NCBI GenBank assembly: GCA_009760855.2
Contig: WPIO01000044.1
Span: 492,501 to 556,500 of the forward strand
Direction: 5' to 3'
Length of the DNA: 64,000 bases
From: Cristatella mucedo
Lineage: Eukaryota; Bryozoa; Phylactolaemata; Cristatellidae
Below the pieces are notes generated by a model. It was not told where the DNA came from and did no database searches. It saw nothing but the letters and a program-made list of their open reading frames with translations. Shown here in pieces: positions 35,124-47,100 of the stretch (its first letter is position 1; the number at the start of each line of letters is the position of its first letter). Position numbers and translations under genes: made by a program.

Positions 35124-38100
35124 ACACCCAGGTTACATATATGTTCCGATCCTATCTCAGTGGAAGACTCCAGAGTATTGATGTGAACAGACAAAAAGCA
35201 TCCGAGGAACAACTGAAGTACCTGTGGTGGCATCTCAGGGCTCTGCACTTGGTTTGACTCAACTCTCTTGCTGCATGTATTGATGACATCGGCACATGGA
35301 TGGTTCCGGTTTACCTATCAGAGCTGCTCGCACCAGGCTTGGCATCGTATCACCTGCTCTTCTGACTCAAATCGTTTAGCGATGCCTCGTACGAACCTCA
35401 AATCCTTTGGAGACTGTGCCTTTAGTTCGTTTGGTCTCAAAGATTGAAACTCACTCCCGTCTGGCATCACTACATCCCCTCACATGACGACATTTAAAAA
35501 GAAGCTAAAGCGCACCTGTTCATCACAGCATTTAGTGGGTCATCGGAATTCGTCTCTTGTGCGCTTATAAATGTTAAAGCTTTGCATGCTACCACTAACC
35601 ATTTGATCATGCTTCCTTGACAGCATATATACAATTCTTACAAAGAGATTAAGTTCTCTGGTATAATTCAATATAATTCATTTGTATAGCACCCTAAGAG
35701 TACCTTATCTCTATTCAGGTGCCTCACATTTCCCTCTGCAGCAAATGTAAAGCGCCTCGAAAGAGATTAAGTTCTCTGAGGGCGCTTTATCAAGTACATT
35801 ATTATTATTATTATTATATATGCCCCGGGGCTCGAGCCCACGACCTCAGCCAGACCTTGGTCGGGGCAAGCACCTTAAATGCTGGACCAAACCAGCTCGG
35901 CAACGGTGCTATAACAAATGTTTTATTATTATCATTGTTAAATAGAGAGAGAGAGAGAGAGAGAGATGGAAAGAGAGAGAGAGAGAGAGACAGAGTGTGG
36001 ATATAATGGTGCATTGCACACCCACTTATTCTTTGTCTATGGGTCAGTGCTGTAAGCACGGGATCTAAGCAGCACACGAAGAGCTCTAACCTGAATAATG
36101 ACAGCAGATTGGCTACGATTGACGAGGGAAGGTGAAGGCAAGCACCGTTCTCGCAAACGGTACTGCTCGCCACCGGAATGACTCAATTATACTACTGAGC
36201 AGGCTGGGCCAGAGCTTGCTGGATCGAGGCATAGCAGTCTGCAGCATAGCACAGAGGATCGTTAGGCAGCTCTTACCTCGTTCTTGTAGAACCTGAAGAT
36301 AGCCGACGACAAGGCAGCACCGACAAAGCCTTCAGCCTTTTCAGGATCGTGGAGGAACCTAATCTCGAGTGGTATGAGGCCCTCCGGTCCAAGGTCGATG
36401 TCCTGCAGCAGCTCGTGCGTAGTCCAGTCCCAAACGTGCAGCGATCGGCCGTAGTCTGTGCGCAAGAGCACCCCGACCGAGTGGCTGGCTGCCAGTGAGC
36501 ACGCCACCGCTGCGGCAAGATCACTGCAGAGGCGGCCGCGATGGGACAGAGCAGCACTTGCAGCACCGGCCAGCATGCGCACCACCAGCCAGCCGCTGCC
36601 CATATGCGCATGCCTCAAGGCGCTGCAACTGCTGCATGCAGCAGCAGCGGCTGGGGCGCTTGCCACCACGACTGCAGGTAACTGCACCTGTGGGCACTTG
36701 GGCAGGATTGAATCCTTTCTTGAAGGCTTTGGGTGAGCCCCACTCGCTGCTGATCAGCACGTTGAACTTGTACTGATACCAGTAGTCATAGCCATACGGG
36801 ACCGACTCTTTCTGCCATGCTCCCGTGTACTCGAACGAGCTACCACTCAGCACGGCAAAGCCACCTAAAGGAGAGACGGGAAGTGCGAAATCGCGAGCAA
36901 GATACGCTCGCGACGGGGCGAACTGCATACCACGGCATCAAGACTCGCCGACTTCACTTCCTCGACCTCAGCGATGTGGCATAGCTGGAACATCTCATGA
37001 CCTACCGATGCATGGCTTGCCCTACACACCGGCTTGGTAGAACTCATCTTTCTGCCAGGAGCCGTGCCCTTTGCCATTGTTGAACACATTTTCCTACGTG
37101 CAGATTACTCGAAAATTTCATGTGCAGCAATGAAACATACCGGCAACCTGCCGTACATGGCAGGTGTCCCTATCCATGTGCTACATAGCACATGCAGGAA
37201 GACTGATTACTACAGCAGCACCGGCTTCCAACATTGCATGGCTTTTGACAATGTACGTGGGCAGGACTTGAAGCAGGATCGCACATATCACGGTCATGCA
37301 GCAATGTAACGACAACCGAAAACTACTACAAGTGTGGCTTTGCATAGGCAGGCAACACACATGGACCGGAAGTTACTTATAAACAGTCACACTAATTTGT
37401 GTGTTAGCATGCTTTACACAACCCAGTTTCACGTGAACCATTTTTAAACATACATGCTTCAAGTTTATATCCGATTCATAGATACAAGTTTATTGAAATC
37501 CGATAAGGACGGATAAGGGTTCTTCAAACACCGAAAAGGCCTTAACATATTTCGTATTTGACATACATGAGAATTAATAATACCAAAATAGGATCACAAA
37601 TACAGTATTACAAGAACTAAAATGGGAAGCATTCTGTCGGCATATTCTACTTAGCTTAACAGTGGACACAACCACGGACAGCACCCCTCTGAATCACTGG
37701 AAATGATTAATCAAAATTAACCTTGCATCACTAAATGAGAGCTCAGCCAAACCCAATATACTTCTTGTGTAAAGCTCATCTGCATCTTTAATAAGCTAGT
37801 TTTGTTAATTAGTAATTTAGTAATTTACTTAGTACGTCCGTAATAGTCAATGATGTCACACGAATATTACGCCCATTGTGATCTTTAGAATACTACTGTG
37901 AATGCACGATAATAATGAGAGCCGTGTCAAAAAAGAAAGAGGGGAGATACTGTAATTTGCTACTTTGCATTGGTAGCTCAAGCAAGCAGTATCATAGTTA
38001 AAGTTGATCATGCCTTGCCACGCATGCCTTTGGTAAGCAGTGAATTCATAAATAAAATCTGTGCTTAAAGGTTAAAGTTGACCTGATTCAACAGCCTCAT

Positions 38101-41100
38101 TTAAATGGCAGCAGAAGAGCCTTGACGGCTATTACCACCTCTTGCAGTGGGTAATAAAGGATCGCCCCCTTCAGGACTCGAACCCACGACATGGGTCGTG
38201 AATAATAATAATAATAATAATAGATTTATATAGCACCCTCAGAGAGCTTAATATCTTTCTAGGCACTTTACATTTTGCTGCAAACGAAGCATCATCTCAT
38301 GGTTAATGATAGCATGCTCAATGAACGAACGAGCACCTCACCCCTAGGCTGCTAAGACCCACAATTCTTCAAGGTGAGGTGGGGGCTTACTATATAGTTA
38401 ACATAAACATAAATATGGTCAGCACGCCCATCTGTTCACTGCATGCAACTCAATGTTGATTTGATACCAGGGCTTATTGATAGATTTAATAAAACAATAT
38501 GAATATTTTCTTTATAAGTAAATCACTACATATAATTTTGAAATGCATTTTCATTTAGACTGGACATCTTACAGTCTATAGTTTAGAGAAAATATAAGGA
38601 TATAAGAAGTAATGTATGGGAGTTGCAGCTGTACTATATCGCTCAACCTGTACACATATAGCCTCGCTGTGGGTGTGAAATTAACAAAGCATACCGACTT
38701 TGTATTACTGGATAGGCATTCTTAATTGATAGCATGCTCTGCTACCATCGGCACACCTGGGAGTATTGGTGGAGCGCATGCGACTTGCTAACTGTGCTTC
38801 GAGGCGCTAGCCTCACCTGCATGTGATATGTGCCTGCAAGAACTAGTGCACGCTACAAACACCGTGTTTGCTGAAAGGGCTATAGCTCCAAATTCGCTAG
38901 AACCGTGGTCGTAACAATGAAATGATTGCACTCTGATTCCTTGAGCTGACCAGGGCTAAGCATTAGCGTTGTCGTTTAGCCTTGTCTGGACAGATGGCTG
39001 CATTGAAAATGAATGTAGGGTGCAAAAATCTCAAGCAACGGCAAGCTGAAGCAGAACCGGCCTGGAAAGCACTACCTGTCCAGTCGACTTTCTGGAAGTA
39101 CGGTGTTACGCTCAATGTTCATGACCAATGTGCATCAGATATTGCTGAGTCTGCCCTGAGCAGCAACGGTAGACCTTATATCTCTAGTCAAGCCCACATG
39201 AAAAACGAATAGCCGAGATCTTGTCTCTTCGACCTTGATGTCAGTCAATTTTATTGCAAGCTTTTCCTTTTTTGTCTGAGCGTTTTCAAGAAGGCCAAGG
39301 TGGCTGTAACTAGGCATTAGGAAAGTATTGTGTTGAATGAAACAGAAGGCACAATAAAATAGAATATATTCAGGCTCTCACAAAGAAGCCTGCATCGACG
39401 TTTGAGTGGCATTTAACAGAGCCTTCTTCGTCGGCACACGAATTAATGCCTATGATAGCACCAAACTTGTTTTATGCTCGAAAGCAGAGGCCAGGGCACA
39501 ATCTGTTGATAGATATGCCGAGGCATATGCATGTTGTACTAAGGTGGTAACTCAGTCCACTGGAGGGACTCTTTGAGCATCTTGCTGCAATGAACTGTAC
39601 AAGCTGGCACCACTTTTTTAGGACAGTAGCTGTCATGAAAATGAGCAAATGGTATTTAATTGGTAAACTGCATCTTTATGGAAAGGCATATTAGTGTGCC
39701 GAGTTTTTTTTTCTGGCTCTACCGAAGTCAGAATGTAGTGCTTATTCGTTAGGCAGTAGGCAGCCTTACCTTTGGCATCATTGTTTTCATCGCCCATTGT
39801 GCTGATGATGACATCACCGCTGGCCGAACAGTGAGCTGTATGCGGAGCCGACAGCCCCAGCTCATGCAAAGTTTCAGGCTCCACAACCTAAGCACAGGGT
39901 GACTGATCTAGGTGAGCAGCCAAAGAGCTATACAGACAAACCGCAGCTTGCTGTCAGTTCAGAATGACTTAAAAGGGCAAAGGGCAAACACCAGACCATT
40001 CCAAGAGGGTAGCCACTGCAGATCGATGTCTTGCTATGCACGCACAGGATGTGTTTACTGTCGCACTAAAGTCGGGCAATTAAAAGGAAATTAGGAAGTT
40101 GGAACAGCAGACGTGCCCCACGGTTGAAGCACGTCCACTGAAGAGAGCAGCAGCAGCCGAAAGCAGCCGTTTCGGGGTCAAAGTGCACTGGCAACATGAG
40201 CCTAAGACAGGTGCCTGGCAGCAAGCATCGGTGTGGCTGGACAAGGCCAGCTGAAAACTATATCTGGCACACCTGATCAAACTATTTCAAGTTATTTTGG
40301 CTGGCTCCGATTTTATGCATTCAGTCAAGCAGGATGCAGCACCGCGTGGAGACAAGTTGAGGCCAAGGCACTCAAAACACCCTGCCGAGAGACCTTGGAA
40401 GCCCAAGCTCTAGTGATCGATTTCACAGCAATACCATGCAGAAGTGTCAACCATCATTCAGTAAGCCAATTTTCATACACATTCGTGAATTAAATAAGCA
40501 AGCCCATGTCATAGGCCGTGACAATAACCTTGGTCTTAGGCTGCTGCTTCTGCTTTTGAAACAGACACTGTAGCAACTGCCGAAGTGGCTGCAGTATCAG
40601 TTTCAAAGGCTTAAATAATAATAATAATAATAATAATAATGTACTTAATAAAGCGCCCTCAGAGAACTTAATCTCTTTCTAGGCGCTTTACATTTGCTGC
40701 AAACAGAAATGCAATTGAATGGTGAGTAAAATCGTGTTTGAAAAACAAACAAATTGAATAACATGGTTAGGGGTGACATGCACAGGGTCAGCATGCAAAT
40801 GTGGTTAGTGGCAGCATGCACAGTGTCAGCACGCATAAGCACATCAAGGACGAATCACAGGGACCCACTAAATGCTGTCCTAAATAGGTGTTTTTAAGTT
40901 TCTTCTAAATGTGGTCAGGTCAGGGGATGTTCTGACGCAGGTCGGGAGGGAGTTCCAGGCTTTGGGAGCATACGAACTAAATGCACGGTCGCCAAGGGAT
41001 TTGAGGTTTGTACGAGGTATTTCTAGACTGTTGGATTCCGAAAATCGGGCGGTACGATGCTTGGCCTGATGGGGGAGTATATCTGAGAGGTAGGCTGGAG

Positions 41101-44100
41101 CCATGGAATGAAGTGACCTAAAAGTGAGCCACAAAACCTTGAAGTCAATCCGTTGCTTGACTGGTAGCCAGTGCCGGTCCGCGAGAAGTGGAGTAATGTG
41201 GCAACTGCGATGCTCACGACAGACAAGCCTAGCTGCCGAGTTTTGCAGCAGCTGCAATCGCCTGATCGCACATACTGGTAGGCCAGTAAGTAGTGAGTTG
41301 CAGAAGTCGAGACGGGATATAACGAATGCATGGACCAACTTAGACGAGGTATCCTTATCTAAACAAGCCCGAATTTTAGCAATATTATGAAGCTGAAAAT
41401 AGGCAGATTTGACCATGGAGCTGATATGGTCGTCGAACGAGAGGTCGCTTTGGAATATGGCACCTAGATTTCGAGCTGATTCGACAGGAGATATGCTGGC
41501 AGAGCCAATTTTGAACGTCAGCCTTTCCAATTTCTGAATCACACTGGGTTTGCCCATAACTAGTAAGTTAGTTTTGTCATCGTTTAGTTTTAGAAAATTT
41601 GCTGCCATCCATGTGAGGATTACATCTATGCATGCAGCAAGTGAGTTAAGAGAATTTGAGGTGCTCGAAGGCTGGGAGGGATCAAAGCAAAGGTACAACT
41701 GAGTGTCATCCACATAGAAGTGAAAGCCTAGATTGTGCTTGGCAATCACATCAGCAAGAGGCAGAGTATAAACCGTGAAACGAACCGGAACTAGCCTGGA
41801 GCCCTGAGGTACTCCATATTTTAGAGGTACTTCAGATGATCTTTGTCCCTTCACATCAATACTCTGGAGTCACCCACTGAGATAGGACCTGAACCACTGC
41901 AGAGCAGTGCCAGTGATGCCCAGGCGAGATGAGAGGCGCTCTAGAAGAACTTTGTGATCGATGGTGTCTAAAGCTGCCGAAAGATTGAGCAAAACAAGCA
42001 GAGACAGTCTACCCATGTCTGCATTCCTAAGTAGGTCGTTGTATACCCTAAGCAATGCTGACTCTGTGGAGTGATTAGCTCTAAAGCCGGACTGGAACTT
42101 ACTAGCAAGGTGTGAGGTTTTGATATATGAGTTTAGCTGGTCTGCCACGACCCGTTCCAGTGTCTTTGATAGAAATGGTAGAAGGGAGACTGGGCGGCAG
42201 TTGCTTAAGTTCTCTTGGTCTAGTGTTGCTTTCTTGAGGAGAGGCCTGACTACAGCTTTTTTGAAAGGTGCTGGGACATGACCTGAGGCTAATGACATAT
42301 TAATGATGTTAGTTATGCATGGCAGCAGCAGATCAATGCAGCATACGAGCAGGACAGTGGGAATAGGGTCCAGAGGACTTGTTGTCTTCTTTGATTGCGA
42401 TACGAACTTTAAGACTAGATCACTAGTGACCTGCCTAAATGCGGACATTGAGGTGCAGGCAGGAACCCAGGAACAGCATTCTAGTGGAGAGATTGTCATC
42501 GCAGGGATAGATTCCCTGATCTTGTCTATCTTCTGCACAAAGAATCGAGAGAAGCGATCGGCTAGATCATCACAAGGATCATCAGGTAAGGAGCTAATCT
42601 GGGAACGGTTGAGGAGATGGTTTATTGTCGACATAAGCATTTTTGGATTGTGCATCTGTGATTCAACAATGTTTCTATAGAAGCTAGAGTTAGCCTTTGC
42701 TAGGATCGATTGGTATGACTTACAGTAGTCTTCATATGCCTGTTGATGGACAGTTAGTCCGGATCTTTTGTATGCTTTTTCAAGCTTTCGTTTAGTAGAC
42801 CTGGCTAGTTTAATGTCTGTGGTAAACCATAGGCCGTCTGGGCGGGGGCGCACGGTGCGCTTTGTCAGAGGTGCAAACTCGTCAAGTGTGTCAACTAGTG
42901 TCGTGTTGTAGCTATCTACCAATGATGACAGATCGGAGGGAGGACTGAACAGCAGAGTCGAAGCAGATATTCTCGCACGGACAGCATCGATGTCAAGCGT
43001 CTTGAGGTTTCGCGATTCACAGGTTATTTTAGAGGAGGATGTGGGCACACACTGTAGATTGGATGAGATCTGCATGTGGTCAGATATGCAGGATTTGGTA
43101 ATACTTGGTGATGACAAAGTGCAGTTGCATGAGAAAATCTGGTCGAGTGTGTGACCCTTGATGTGGGTAGGGCCATGCACGTGAGCCACAAGAGACAATG
43201 AGTCAGTCAATGCACGAAATTCGGTGCTGAAAGCGTCAGATAAGTTATCAAAGTGAACGTTGAAATCACCCATAACGAGGAATGATCGATTTCTTGCACA
43301 CAGAATCGAAATGAGATCGGATAAATCTGAGATAAAGGAGGATTTGGTACCTGGTGGGCGATAGACTACTGCCACTATCGGTAGCTTGTTTTCGGGTGAG
43401 ACCAAGACAATCGATTCAAAAGACTGCTTCGCGGGCTTGAAGTTGAATTTCGAGCCCACGATTATAGCAACTCCACCTCCAGTTTTGATTGATCTAGGGG
43501 TGTGAAAGAACGAGAAACCGGATGGAGTAGTGTCTTTAATCGTAGGGCAGTTTATCGATTTCAGCCAGGTTTCAGTTAGGGCAAGCAGGTCGATACCATT
43601 TTCGGAAATGAGGTCGCTTATTACCAGAGGTTTATTGCACATTGAGGATTCCAAAGGCAAGCGTTAAGTCTGGCCGATGGAGTTACAACAGGCCTGATGA
43701 CCACTAAGTTAGAGAGATTTACAGTGACGCATGTGGGGGAACGAGCTGAGCGGTTCGAGACAATGCTAGGAATACCAAACGAACGGGTACTCAGCTTGCA
43801 GTTCCCACCCAACGAGCGGCGTCTGAGCTGGTGGTTCCGGCCACCGCGGTGGCTACGGGTGCTTTTCTTTTGTTAATGCATGGTTCATGAATCTTAGCAA
43901 CAAGGTACCCCATACTTCGGTGGTTCCTCGGATGATGTTTGTCTGTTCACATCAATACTCCATAGTCTCCCACAGAGATTGGACCTAAACCATTGCAGTG
44001 CACGGCCAGTGATGCCCACACAAGACGAAAGGCGCTCCAGAAGGACTTGGTGATCAATAGTATCAAATGCTGCCGAAAGATCTAGCTAACAAGGAGTTAG

Positions 44101-47100
44101 ACATTACCGGAGTCAGCATTCCTGAGGTCATTATACACCTGCAGCAATGCTGACTCAGAAGGGTGATTAGCTCTAAAAACCTGACGGAAACTTACTTCCT
44201 AGGTTTGAAGCTTCGATTAAGAGTTTAGCTGGTCTGCCACTACTCTTTCTGCTGTCTTTGATGTGGATGGCCGCAAGGAGGCTGGACGAAAGTTGCGCAA
44301 GTTTTCAGTGTGTAGTGTTGGTTTCTTAATTAGTGGCCTAACAGCAGCCTTTTTAAAAGAAGCAGGAACAAGACCTGAGGCTAAGTACATATATATTATG
44401 TTAGTTTTGCATGATAGCAAAGAATCTACGAATCAAAGAATAAAAACAGTGGAGGTAGGGTCTGGAGGACTAGTAGTCTTCTTTGCATAAAAGATGAATT
44501 TCAGGATAAGGTCACTTGTGGCCTCCTTGAACGTCGACATTGATGTATCTCCGTTAGTAACTCCACAAAGTCATAAAGACCATGTGGGCGTTACGCAGGA
44601 GAGTTTTGTATAGCGCACTCACAGCCTAAGCAGCTTTCGGTACGCATTCGATAGCCAACAGACTTCGTCTCACGCAACAAAGACAAAGTGGCAAGCATAG
44701 CCGAGTTAGGAGAGCAGTTGAGGTAGTGAGTAGCATAGAAGTAGCAGTTCAGGACCGCTGAAAAAGATGTGCCATAGTCGGCAGTTGGAGAGTAGATGTC
44801 GTTGCGTAAGAATTGTGGAAGCGAGTTCCATAGTCTAGGACCTGCAGAGCTAAAGCTTCTGTCGCCAACTGTCTTTAAGCGGAGGAATGGGACAGCTAAT
44901 TTATTGTCCACACAGGACCCGAGGGCGCGAACAGGTTGAAACTGATGCAGCAGTTCAGCTAGGTATGAAGGAGCCAAGCCGTGGCGGGCCTTGTGGGTCA
45001 GCGTAAGAACTTTGCTCTGTATCCTTTGCTCAACCGGCAACCATCCTAGCTCTTCCAGCAAAGGTGACACGTGCTCAAACCGCTGGGACTTGAAGACCAG
45101 CCTTGCAGCCATATTCATAGTCAGGTGTAGTGGCATAATAGCTTTCATTGGTAGCCCAGCCAAAAGAGAACTACAATAATCAAGCCGAGACAGAACTAAA
45201 GAGCTAGTTAAATTTTTTACAAGCCACTGTGGGAGACAGCTTCTAATCTTGGATAGGGATCGGATGTGATGGCTAGCTGTAGAGGCTGTTTTCTGAATGA
45301 AGCTTTTGAAATTGAGGCAGCTGTCGAACACGACACCTAGATTACGAGCACGTGGTGAAGGTCGCACAATAGCATCGCCTATTAGAACAGCAAAGCCTTT
45401 TAATCCAGCCACACGCTTAGGGTGTCCTATGAGAAGCAGTTCGGTTTTATCGTCATTTAATTTCAGGAAGTTTTCCGACATCCAGGATCGAATATCGGCA
45501 AGGCATGCATTCAGTTTCTCAGTTGCTGCAGCAGATTCCGACGGTTTAAATGACAAATACAACGTATACGTATACGTATACAAATACGAGTATCATTGAT
45601 TTGATGCATGGAATTGAGGGAGAGGAATCCTTTGGGCTTGTTATTAAAAGATATGAGTCCAAAAGGGATGCTGTTCCATCTTAGGGATGGACTCTCTGAC
45701 CTTGTCTATCTTGCTTACAAAGAAGCTAGAGAAGCGATCAGCTAGATCATAACAGGCATCACTGGGTCTAGAGGTGACCTGGGGGTGGTTGAGGAGATGG
45801 TTAATGATAGATATCAGACTTTTTTGATTGTGCATTTGTGGTTCAACAAAATAATTGTATAGAAGCTAGACCTGGCCTTTTCTACGATATTGGACAAGCC
45901 TCCTCGTGTCAAACACGCAATCGATGGCAGAGGTATAAGCATATTTTGGGCGCATCTTGACTGCACCAGTACAACTTTGATTGAGTGGGCAGACGGCATA
46001 GCAGTTTCTGCAGCAACGCCTGTATCAGCACACTGCCCGGATGGCGAGAAGCTTCACACTTGTAATGCTTTCGTAGCTCTTGGAGCCGAACTGACTGACT
46101 GAACATGCATCCACAGTGACGGGTCCTAGCATCGGACGTTGGCGGCTCTGCGCTCCCTCTGGTTGGCTGCAGGCACACAGACACGGACAAAGTCGGACGC
46201 CCCAGCAGAGGATGCTGCTGTTACCTTTTTAGGGAAAAATCAATCTACTTTGACTCAATCAATTGCAACTCCTGAGTGGTCACCTGCAGGAAATCTGCAA
46301 AAAGCCCTATGCGTTTGCTGTCGTCAATTGGAGGCTCTAACGGTCGGCATGACAAGGAAATTCCAGAGTGGCACATCCTCCCTGGCAGAGATCCTTGCAA
46401 ACCGTAAGGCCGAGTCACTGATCAGTTAAAGGGCCTAGAAAGAGATTAAGTTCTCTGAGGGCGCTTTATCAAGTGCAATATTATTATTATTATTATTATC
46501 AGTTCTATATGCAAGCATGAATAAAAAACACTTTGAAGCTTTAAGCACTTTAAAGCTAATGGGGGCACTGTATCTGCTCTGCAATGTTATGAATGGGACG
46601 CATGATTACTTCCACCGTGACCACGACGATGCATCATTAATGGTGTCAAGGTACCTTTAGGGCCAAGGTAAAGTCCTTTAACATCTTGATATCCTAACCG
46701 AGAGGGTTTGCACCATACTATAATCCAAAATTTCTCTTGGTCCACTCCATTTGCTATTGCAGTTGTTTTAAGGACTGGTGTGTTCAAAGAACTACTATGC
46801 TACACTGAAGATATTCGTCAGTGAAATCGTCAGTAGCAGCCGACATTTGGCACACGCTGACGTCGTCTTTTTCTGAGGTGGGGAATTGGTTAAACCACAG
46901 CTACCAGTGTGCGCACGCATGCACGACATTGCCTGCACTTCACGACGTGGCGCTGGTGGGTTGGTGCTCTGCCACCGTGACTGGCGATCTCGAGCTGCAC
47001 TGGCCGCGTCGACCAAGCGCGCACTCGCCGGCTGCCGCCGCTCGAGCTGATGGCCACTCTTGCCACGGCAGAGGCGCTCACCTTGTGCAGCACCGGCTGC

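Noticed and set aside
46587-46787. Minus-strand ORF of 66 codons with balanced composition
   Set aside because: No domain or homologue was recognised, and the SELENBP1 splice frame does not need it; not supported as an exon.
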